A stretch of 64,000 nucleotides of DNA from Polytrichum commune (taxonomy: Eukaryota; Streptophyta; Polytrichopsida; Polytrichales; Polytrichaceae), in NCBI GenBank assembly GCA_950295325.1, contig OX485809.1, positions 30,380,001 through 30,444,000 on the forward strand. The letters are read 5' to 3'. A program made the translations under genes and the position numbers. Below the pieces are notes generated by a model that saw nothing but the letters and a program-made list of their open reading frames with translations, made no database searches and was not told the origin of the DNA. Below, piece by piece: positions 23,327 to 31,662 of this stretch; within the stretch, counting starts at the first letter, position 1; every line of letters starts with the position of its first letter.

Positions 23327-24555
23327 AGTCAAGTTAGACAGTCTGAAGTGACTGGTTCTTGCTAGTGAGGGTGAATTTTGAATGGAAAATTAACATTTGA
23401 TGACAGGTAGGGAGTTCATTGACATATGTAGACATGTCACATTAGGTGGTATGTAGAAGTATGTTAATGTCAGAGGCAGGGAAGAATTCAGTAGGACATC
23501 ATGATGTACATTTGTCTCTGAAATGACCAAGTGAAGTTCCAACTATTCTCATACTGTTACATGGTTTTTTTAATTATTTTCCAAAACGTAGAACTGAATC
23601 ACTGATTATGAAGGTGAATATTTTTGAGCTTCACATATGTAAAAACCCTTGTACGTGTAAGTACTGTAGCCCTTGTTTTTGTTGAGTGAGTGTGCAGGAT
23701 GTATGCTTTTGTGTATGGCATGTGAGCTATAAAGCTTGTTTGGTTGATGTTTTTTATCACAGTGGGAAGTCTCATGTGAGATACTGGGATTGAGACCTTC
23801 TGAAATTTTTCAATGAGGGTAGTTGAATATTGGCATTACGGATGTGTCTTGGGGAGGACCAGCACTTCTTGGAAATCCATAAAAATTCAAAGTTAATGAT
23901 GGGGTCATGTTAGAGGGACATAAAACCAATCGGGAGTCTGAGTATTTTATTAACTCAGGTCATCGAGTGGTTGGAGGGATTGGATAGACCGCGATGCACA
24001 GCAGAATTTTGCATTTCTGTGGTACTTGAGGAGGATTAAAAGTATGATCTAGAAAAGGACAAGGTAATTTCTGGAATATTGACACTACCTACAGCAGAAA
24101 GACAAACTGTAGTGTAATGTACAGAGTGGTAGTTCAGGTAAGTGAATTTACAAGTACGGTGGTGGTTTAAAGAATTGACGACATGGCATTTACGAGGGGA
24201 CAGCAAGACAGAAACAACAAGAGACTGTAATTTTTTCAAGTAATTACCCAGGACCATATTTAGGCACTAAACTGAACAAATTGACATAAGTAGAGGAGGA
24301 AATAAGTAAACATCCTTGTGTACTGTGGCCACCGCATCGCAACGGGTTATTCACTTTGCCATGTCAGCATTCAAAAATTAAATATCATGACGTCATGAAC
24401 CTAATATGCAGGCTGTGGAAGCTAACAGAAAATTTGCATCTTCTGTTGAGACTTTGACAAGGATCTGTCAAAAGAGGTAAAAAGCGAACGCCACTACTAC
24501 GAACAACAGATATCTGTTGAATTTCTGTTGTTCTGGTCGGAGTTTTCTAGTAGTG
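23327..24555. other. CACTA 3' UTR and right subterminal region
   Basis: No ORF is supported. The last 130 bp carry CAACAGA/TCTGTTG words and the right inverted repeat. AT-rich tracts near 23560 and 23750 could serve polyadenylation. Confidence 0.55.
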
Positions 24556-25023
24556 TTAAGAGCTCGCTCTCTTGAGAGCACTTGATAGAGAGAGAGGTAA
24601 AATGAGAGAAAAACACCTTAAGTAGCAAAGAGAGAGAGAGGGAGAGAGGGGGAGAGAGGTGAGGATAGGGTGAGAGGATTAGCACCTCCAATCACAATCC
24701 CTTAACCTTCTCCTCCAAAGTAGGGACTAATCCCCATCCACCAAGCTTCCTCCTTCCTAAACCAACAAGGTGGATCCAAAAGTGGGCATTTAACCTGCGG
24801 AGCTCACCTTGCCTCACCTTATCCCTTACTCACATAATCAAGGCATTCTCTTATTGAAATCAAACCTTGAAATAACCACACAACACATTCTAATGCCTAA
24901 ACTTAAATCCACGCCACACTTCACTTTTTTTATGTTTTGTGAATAATCATAACACCTCAAAGTCAAACTAAAATTGGTTTCGAAGAGTTAATCACCACAT
25001 GTGGGCACCATTTTGGGCTCACA
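24556..25023 (-). mobile_element. Solo LTR, family A copy 2, right segment
   Basis: This continues the LTR interrupted at 9590; it begins with the second TTA copy and ends GTGGGCACCATTTTGGGCTC then ACA at 25023. Its complement begins like copy 3 at 29927 (TGTGAGCCCAA, then CCCACATG). The 3'-flanking GACAG (25024-25028) completes the target duplication. A (GAGA)-rich stretch lies at 24585-24660. Confidence 0.85.
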
Positions 25024-25642
25024 GACAGTAAGAAAAAATATGTGTTGGATTGGCCTATAGTACCCAACACGTGGCCTGTGGAGATAGGTACCAATCTATC
25101 AAGAGAAGAGGTTTTGGCACTTGAAGATGTTGGATTTCAACTACAGCAGAGGGAGACATTGTCTCCTTGTCGTAGGTTTTTAGCAATCGCAACTCTCCCC
25201 ATCCCTCGTTCGCATTTTTATATGCCACCAAATTTGGACGCCCACCCTACATTCAAGTTTGGAAAGATAGTGCGTCATAATCCAACAACACCACTTGCGG
25301 ATCAAAAAAACAAATGGGAGAGCGCCGGACTCATGGAAGGTTACTATGTGGTTGGGGTCACTGCAATTCCATATCCGGGCTTTTGAGTGATAATCAACAT
25401 TGTCGCCAAGCATGATATCACCTACCATGTCACAATTGGCGACATCCCGCATTGCACATGTCCGGATTTTACGAAAACGTCCTCTCATGCATTGGGAAAG
25501 AAAGGAAAATGAGTGTATTATAAACATCTTTATTATGTGTTTAGATTTTTGTGCAAGGTGGATTACGAGAGTGACAAGTTCATTCATGCACCTACATATA
25601 CCTATAATGAGGTCATATGACTATTTGAACTTGTTGGGATTG
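25024..25642 (+). pseudogene. SWIM-finger MULE-like transposase gene, 3' part, broken
   Basis: The frame left at 8442 resumes after the nested insertions: KKKYVLDWPIVPNTWPVEIG, NLSREEVLALEDVGFQLQQR, then EGYYVVGVTAIPYPGF-stop (25384), IINIVAKHDITYHVTIGDIP and HCTCPDFTKTSSHALGKKGK-stop (25510), then VYYKHLYYVFRFLCK. C-x-C near 25453 and the later Y-K-H are the C-x-C...C-x-H arrangement of a SWIM zinc finger in which the third Cys codon has become TAT (Tyr). Both stops fit TGG-to-TGA changes. SWIM fingers are typical of MULE transposases and FAR1-related proteins. Confidence 0.7.
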
Positions 25643-26348
25643 TAGAATGTGAGTAGTATTGCAAGTGTTATATCAAGCAACATATATTTGAATGTCAATA
25701 AATGACATGTTTTGGTTTGGATTAATATAATAAAAATTAGCAATGGACTGAAAATATTTCAAATGATTCAGTAATTTCATTTTTATTTAGACTACGACTC
25801 AACCGTGAGCGGTTTGATTGATTCAGATGGATAAATAATAACAAGTTTGTAAAGATGAAAAATAATCTAGAAGATTCTACGCACACCCGCGTAGTAACCT
25901 CTTCTTGGTATCCGCCTATAGATTATTCTTGCTTTATCACTAGCTCAATTTGGAATAGCACCAGTCAATGTAACCAACCGGATTCGAACCCGGGTTGATC
26001 CAGACCTAATACCAGTCTCTTACACAACTCGCATCCACAGGCGGATGTCTCAAAACCTATTAGCTACCTACATATTGACTATTTCTAATATCTAATTTCC
26101 TTGCTTTTGTAGATTGTGAGCCTTAACTTAATCCGTGAGCGGTTTGAGTGGCTCACAATTATGGCACCTACATATACGTATAATGAGGTTATGCATCTAC
26201 TTGAACTTGCTGGTGTTGTAGAATGTGAGTAGTTGTGCAAGTATTAGTTGTAACTACATGTATAAGGATGTCAATAATTGACATGTATTGGTTTGGATTA
26301 TTATAATAAAAATCAGCAATGGATTGAAAGTGCTTTAAATGATCCATG
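25588..26348. repeat. 185-bp direct repeat of the transposase 3' end
   Basis: 25588-25772 and 26164-26348 are about 85-90 percent alike by eye, starting GCACCTACATATA and running through TTTGGTTTGGATTA. The first copy has a stop inside the C-terminal peptide (TYNEVI-stop-LFEL); the second keeps it open (TYNEVMHLLELAGVVECE). The SINE-like repeat lies between them. Confidence 0.85.
25790..26160 (-). repeat. SINE-like repeat with tRNA B-box core, copy 2
   Basis: This is the inverted relative of 5785-6042 and is better preserved. It is bounded by a 15-bp direct repeat, CCGTGAGCGGTTTGA, at 25803 and 26133. On the minus strand it contains AACCCGGGTTCGAATCC (B-box-like). Short inverted words ATTGTGAGCC (26113) and GGCTCACAAT (26150) flank the right end. 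Class (SINE, TRIM or other) is not settled. Confidence 0.55.
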
Positions 26349-26477
26349 GCAATAGGGTCCTTTCACTTGTGTTTCATTTAAAATACTGGCAATTTACAAT
26401 TGAAAATATGCAATTAATTTGTCAAAATTATGGTTGTGTACCCTAAATCCGTGTGTCTTTACTAAATTTGAATCCAT

Positions 26478-26547
26478 TGCTCATATGTTACTGCTCATTG
26501 CTCATGTGTTACTGCTCACCGCTCACCGCTCACTGCTCATCGCTCAT
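26478..26547. repeat. GCTCAnn short tandem repeat before the coiled-coil ORF
   Basis: Seven to nine loosely repeated words of the form (T)GCTCAyyG lie just 5' of the ATG at 26571, inside its presumed 5' UTR. Confidence 0.75.
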
Positions 26548-26570
26548 AAGATAGCTTCCCTCGACAGAAT

Positions 26571-27134
26571 ATGGGGTCAAACACCCAAACTCAAGGAATC
26601 CAAGGTGCGATTGATGTTGGAGATTCAAAAGAAGAAGTTGAGGTGGTTGATGTTGGAGGTCCTAGCGAGCCATCTGGTTTGGATTTAAACAAACCAATTG
26701 AAGTGGATAAATACAAAACTCCACCAAGGAAATCTCCAAGACGAAAGATTCACATAGAGCAAACTCCCCGACAAAAGTTAACACCGAGGACTGCGGCAAC
26801 TATTTCTCCTAATGTATCCGGACGAAAAGCCGCTCAAAAGATAAAAGTACCAGATTATGAGGCCGAGGAAAATTTGTTGAAAGGGTTGGAAGGAATTGCA
26901 CAAACCTTTTTGAAGATGGAACAATCTCGATCACAAACAATGCTTAAACTCGAAGCAGATCGGGCCGATAGAGAACTTGCAATGAGAAAAATAAAGTTGG
27001 AGACACAAGAAAGGATTGCTAAAGAGAAGAAAGAAAACGATGAGAGAATAGCAACACAAAATATTTCCTTTCAACTAGAAATTCAAAAGTTAAAGGCACA
27101 TATTAAAAGTGGACCAGGAGGACCCTTTTCTTGA
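26571..27134 (+). CDS. Coiled-coil protein of unknown function
   Basis: The intact 187-codon ORF begins MGSNTQTQGIQGAIDVGDSK. Residues 18-45 are acidic and include LDLNKPIE, like a DLN-type EAR repression motif. Next comes a basic, Thr/Pro-rich segment (TPPRKSPRRKIHIEQTPRQK, about residues 50-70), a likely nuclear signal. Residues 105-180 form a long charged helix with heptads (MEQSRSQTMLKLEADRADRE, RIAKEKKENDERIATQN), ending GPGGPFS. It lies 220 bp downstream of the second copy of the transposase tail, on the same strand, so it may be the second gene of that element. A host regulator is the alternative. I do not recognise the family. Confidence 0.6.
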   Translation: MGSNTQTQGIQGAIDVGDSKEEVEVVDVGGPSEPSGLDLNKPIEVDKYKTPPRKSPRRKIHIEQTPRQKLTPRTAATISPNVSGRKAAQKIKVPDYEAEENLLKGLEGIAQTFLKMEQSRSQTMLKLEADRADRELAMRKIKLETQERIAKEKKENDERIATQNISFQLEIQKLKAHIKSGPGGPFS

Positions 27135-27549
27135 AACACTTTACATACGAGCTTGAATAATGAATATTGGGTAATATAGAAGAAAAAGGTATAATTGTAG
27201 ACTTTCTATATATATATATTAGTTATCAATAGGATTTTAGTCATATATATGTTATGCAAACATCATGATTTTAATCATGGAACATTTTCATGACAAAACA
27301 TAAATATTCTAATTATGGATTTTCAAAAAGCAAAAATTGACTCATGGTGTGCTAATGTTGTTTGATATGTTGACATTTTCCGGTAACATGTCGACATCTT
27401 CCAGTTTGCCTTTATTTATTTTATATAAATAAACCCTAGAGTCCTCGAGCTAGGTTGGTAATTCTCTTGACATCTCAAACTCGATCATTTCATATGTACC
27501 TATAGCATCACCAAGAGGTAACTATTTCCAAGTGTCTTTCAGAAGAAAA
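27135..27549. other. Non-coding interval
   Basis: AT-rich. It contains a (TA) tract at 27206-27222 and nothing I can assign. Confidence 0.5.
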
Positions 27550-29064
27550 CACACACATACTGGTGGCAGTCAGTGTGTATGTTTGACAAATTTCATGTGA
27601 CGTTCAACCTCAAATCCAAAGTGTCACATGACGTTTTCAAAAACAAAAATGAATGTCAATTGACATCTACATTTTATTCCAAAATGTCACCTCAATTTTT
27701 GGCTTACACAATATTTTAGAAAACTAATATTTTGAATAATAAAAAACAAACTTGATTTGTAACCAAAAAAAAAACTATCAATCGAGCGTAAGTATCCTTC
27801 GGTCTCGCATGTTTCTCCACTTATGCAATGTGATTAGAGAGAAATGCACGACATACAGAAAAGAAGTCAAGAGCCTTGAATTTAGGCGTCTTTCTCCACT
27901 TTTTGCTTCTGAATCTGCAGCCAGACTCTGCTATCTCTCCGCCAAAAGCAACGGACAAAAATTCTCAAAGGTGATCAACATGGGTGACTCTCTTGCACTT
28001 CAGTACGGAGGCTCTGAGGCTCACAATTACGTATGCTCCTCCCTTTGCTTGATTCTAGTTGAATGTATCTATTTATCTATCTACCTATCTGCTGAACAAT
28101 CAATATCAACCGATATCCTTTTGAAGCATATTATATCCTTTAGTGGTAAAGAAAAAGAATAAAAAATTGTTCAATTGGTGAGGTCTGATCTAGGTCTCTG
28201 AACTGGAATTGTGAAATATAGAAACACTTCTAGTGCGTTGGCCAACAAAAGGTTGTTACAAGAAGGAATATTGATTATCGTTGGGAATTAATTGGTTCCA
28301 GGTGTTTCCAGAGAGGCAGGGGAAGTGGAAAGCAACCACACAATCACAACTTCATGATTACAAGTTAATTATCCCAATAGAACAATTCACTCTAGAACAA
28401 AGTGCGCTACAATCAATCCTAACCGAAAGCAGGTGATGATCTTCGTGCCACTTCTGCGTCATTTTTGCAGTAAGAAGCCTCTCCTGCTCCAAGAAAGCTC
28501 AAAGGGATTCAAATGCTTTCAACAAGGGAGCATTGCGATTCAAAGGGAATTGCTCAAAACAACTTTGGTTGAAAGCAAGAAAAACTCACATTGGTTGGAA
28601 GCAAGAAAAAACTCATATGGAGTGGAGGATGTGCAAGCACCACGGTGATACAAACATTTGCCTCGTCATGTTCCTAGTTAGTCTCGCTCTCCGATCACCA
28701 TCTTAGCTCCCGGTTACAAAGGAAATTGCAAGAGCAAAGTTGAACTTAAGTATGTGAGTGACTGTAGGAAGTTCTCCTACTGTTATGGGTTATGTTTTCC
28801 GGATACTTGAGCTACACTTTATAGTACTCAGTAATACGTGTCATTTCAATTTCTAGTGTGTCAATTGACGTGTGGTTTTTTTCTTCACAAGTCACAGTAC
28901 ATGTCAATTTCTAGATTGTGTGTGTCAATTGACGTGCAATTTTTTTTTTGTGCAAGTTTTTGCGTGTCAAAAGAGAAAAACTTGCAAAAACTTTGTCAAA
29001 CATATACACTGGTGGCAGTGAATGGAGTTCACCCGTTCACTGCTGCCCACCACCAGTATGTGTG
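27550..29064. mobile_element. Inverted-repeat element carrying a captured host-gene fragment
   Basis: The left end CACACACATACTGGTGGC (27550) and the complement of the right end (CACACACATACTGGTGGTGG, ending 29064) match. Just inside, GTATGTTTGACAAA and GTATATGTTTGACAAA also match. The right arm has an extra palindromic insert, ACTGCTGCCCACCACC. A related terminal segment lies alone at 52950-53075. No target duplication could be found. Between the arms is a stretch resembling a SAC phosphatase exon. Size (1.5 kb) and content fit a Pack-MULE-like non-autonomous element, but the superfamily is not established. Confidence 0.55.
27842..28030 (+). pseudogene. Fragment of a SAC-domain phosphoinositide phosphatase
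   Basis: The frame reads KEVKSLEFRRLSPLFASESA, then NMGDSLALQYGGSEAHNY (27977-28030), followed by GTATGC, a plausible donor. MGD-x-(I/L)-A-L-Q-Y-G-G-S-x-A-H is the strongly conserved stretch after the catalytic loop of SAC1/FIG4-class lipid phosphatases, closest to the plant SAC1-SAC5 group. The catalytic CX5R motif is absent here, so only a piece of the gene is present. The sequence upstream of the motif does not match the family by eye. Its position inside an inverted-repeat element suggests transduplication. Confidence 0.6.
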
Positions 29065-29480
29065 TGCAGGGTATTAGGTGACATGCAGCAGGCTTAGATA
29101 GAGCTTTGCCACCTACCATGCAATCCCATTTCATATAATACATGTAGACCCTTTGTATCCACTGCCAGTGTGGACGGGGGACAGGCCACGCCCCCAGTGC
29201 CAAACACTAATGGCAGGCCTAACTGCCCACCCTTTCGAAATTTCAAATCTCCTCATGCAATTACTTGGCTATCCAAGGAATGAGTACAAATTATGATAAA
29301 TCTTTGGAGATGTATTTTTGGGCATGAAAGTCTCCAAAATTGCTGACTTATGTTATGTGTCAAGGTACTATTGTAAATATGCTATATATATATATAAACA
29401 ATTCAACATTTTGTGGACCAATAATTAGTGTATTCACAATGGTAAGAAAGTCATGAATCTGCTGCCAAATGTTTCATCAT
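29065..29480. other. Non-coding interval
   Basis: It contains a (TA)n tract at 29382-29393 and no supported gene. Confidence 0.5.
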
Positions 29481-29490
29481 GATGCCTACC

Positions 29491-31652
29491 AGAGTTCGGG
29501 AAGTTTTTGAAGCCTTAGTGGCTAATTGCCGGTAGTTTCTACAAAGGGTTGGATTTTTTCCAATTTACATCGGCAAGAGCCAGGTCTTTTGTAAAATCAA
29601 TCGGCCAATTGCCTAAATTTTCATATTTTCATTGGCCAATATCTGATTAAATGGAATTCATATCGGCACTAATTGTTTAAAAAATGTATGAAAAGTTATT
29701 AGAAATCATTTCTTAGTACAAAATCTTGAATAAGTGAAAAGAAAGGCATGTTCAAAACTATAAATTTGAAGAGTTAATATCCTTGGCAGAGATTTGAACC
29801 TAGCAATGCCTTCACCGCTTGAAGACCAAGGGTCCCCCGATTCTTCATAGAAGCAATTGGATTTGGTCATGGAAAGGTTGCATAATTCAAAATGTTTAAG
29901 GTTTAGGATACTTCCTCAAGTGCATCTGTGAGCCCAATTAGTGGCCCACATGGGTTCTTAACCTTTACAACCCATTAAAACTGTAGCTTGAATTTGTGTC
30001 AATTACATTAAAAACATAAAAAGAGTGTGGGATTGATTTGAGGAATGATGTTAGACTTAGGACTTTAAAGTGTGGCTTTATTAGAATTACGAAGAGGGAG
30101 AGATTAGTTAGTGAATAGTTAAAGGTGTGGTAGGGGGTAGATTATGAAGTGGAAGGTCGGACTTTTACCAATATCGAGAAGAACTTAGGCTCACTAGTTA
30201 AGCTGTGGGCTGGGACTTCACCTATTCGGGAAGGGAACAATTAGTGTTCGTTTTAGAAGGGGGTCACTGTTTCCCTAGCAAAATCCGGAGGTGGGAAATG
30301 GGCAGTAGCTCGGTGGTTGTGAGAAGAGGAGGCAGACGGCGAGGTGTGGCTGCAGAGCTGGGCGGCGAGAAAAAGGAATGCTGGTGAATGCGGAGAGCGG
30401 TTGTGGGCCGGCCGGGAGCTGAAGGGATGAGGGTATCCAAGCAGGGCAATGTGGGAGGTTGATCACAGGTGGCCACTGAAGGATGATCAGAAGAGTGAAG
30501 GTTGAATGAGTTGGAAAGGGCAGTAGGCTCGGTCGCCACTCCCGAATGGCCGTACAGAGGAGGGGCGGAAAACTGTGGGTGAAGAGGAGAAGCATTGACA
30601 CGGGGTTGCACGATTCAGGTGGATTGAGCTTCGATTGCGCAACCACAGACTCAACTCCGAATGGCTCATGAGAATCAAAATTCACTTCAGGAGATGGTGG
30701 AGTTGTCTGATCAGGGGCACCTTCGCCTATGTCGCACCTCAAGGCAGCATGTGGATTTCGCTGTTTGCCAACCACCGATCTGCGGTGCACAAGGGAACTG
30801 ACATGCACATCGACCTGAACAGATTGGCGAAGGCTGAGGTTTTTGGGAAGTGGGTGGTTAGAGCTACGGGCTGAAGGTGACTGGGAACGCGGCTGGAGGG
30901 CAGGAACCTCAACAGAGGCTGGGACAGTTTGGTCCAGGAGCCTCGAATGTGCCAGAGCGCGATGACGGGCGATGACGGGCATTGACGGGCTCTTAATTGG
31001 GACGAACAACGTAGGTTGCTGACCTGGATACTGAGACTGAGTGCAGCTGATAGGGCTTAGCCGAAGCTACATGGGGCCTAGTAAAGGCTAGATGAGTAAA
31101 GGTGGTAGACAAGGGTTGGGATTAGATTCGGGGCATCAGAATTGATTGTAATGAGGATTGATGAGGCATAATGCCCATACCTCTAGGGCTTAGGTTGAAG
31201 TAATGTGTGAGCATTTAACATAGGAAAATGTGGGAGGAAAAAGCCATGGATGGAAGAGCAATTCTGAATGCTTGTACCCTCATTGTTTAATAAACTATGT
31301 GTTGATGTCATCACTGGAGGGATATGGACAATGCTAGGGGTTTATGATGCATTAAGCATCGAATGTGAGCCACATGCTCTCACTCGGATTACGACGCATA
31401 AGGGTGGGGGTTTGTGGCTGACAACATCATCAGATGCCCCAGACAAATAGCGCTCTGGATGCTTCCGGCTGAAATCCAGTAACTCACAAGAAGAATCGGC
31501 TACATTTCTGGGACATTTTCTAGTCCATCGGCTAATTGCCGGAGGATTGAAATTACAGTCGGATTGCCATCCGATGGTTGGAAATTTGGACCGGCCATGA
31601 GGGGAAATCCATCGGCTGATAATGAACTAGCCGTCGGTTTTCCCCGAACATA
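29491..31652. mobile_element. Element with 10-bp target duplication (MULE-type), 2,162 bp
   Basis: GATGCCTACC precedes the element (29481-29490) and follows it (31653-31662). The termini AGAGTTCGGG and CCCGAACATA are short imperfect inverted repeats. Internal stretches near both ends share words such as GGCTAATTGCCGG (29521 and 31541) and AATCGGC. A 9-10-bp duplication points to the Mutator superfamily. No transposase is seen, so it is non-autonomous. A solo LTR is nested in it at 29927-31423. Confidence 0.65.
29927..31423 (+). mobile_element. Solo LTR, family A copy 3, 1.5 kb
   Basis: It starts TGTGAGCCCAATTAG and ends TTGTGGCTGACA, with near-identical 5-bp flanks GCATC (29922-29926) and ACATC (31424-31428). 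The start matches the complement of 24990-25023 and the end matches the complement of 8448-8500 and the end of copy 1. A GC-rich middle (30200-31000) has a 244-codon minus-strand frame that looks like chance. No primer-binding site, gag or pol is visible. Confidence 0.75.
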
Positions 31653-31662
31653 GATGCCTACC

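Larger units (their letters stand above)
9591..24555 (+). mobile_element. CACTA (En/Spm-type) DNA transposon, 14,965 bp
   Basis: The left terminus is CACTACTAGAGAA (9591) and the right terminus is TTTTCTAGTAGTG (ending 24555), inverted repeats with the diagnostic CACTA end. A 3-bp TTA duplication flanks it (9588-9590 and 24556-24558), as expected for the superfamily. Subterminal regions carry repeated CAACAGA/TCTGTTG words. It encodes a plus-strand TNP2-type transposase (19122-23326) and a divergent minus-strand set of exons with a Transposase_24-like domain (10843-15189). In-frame stops (15034 and 22598) suggest the copy may no longer be autonomous. It interrupts the solo LTR at 8448-25023. 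Confidence 0.93.

Noticed and set aside
27550-29064. Target duplication for the SAC-carrying element
   Set aside because: The flanks AGAAGAAAA and CAGGGTATT do not match, so no duplication is claimed.
30275-31009. 244-codon minus-strand ORF
   Set aside because: It lies inside a GC-rich part of a solo LTR, is Pro/Ser/Leu-rich without a domain, and the sister LTRs show no counterpart.
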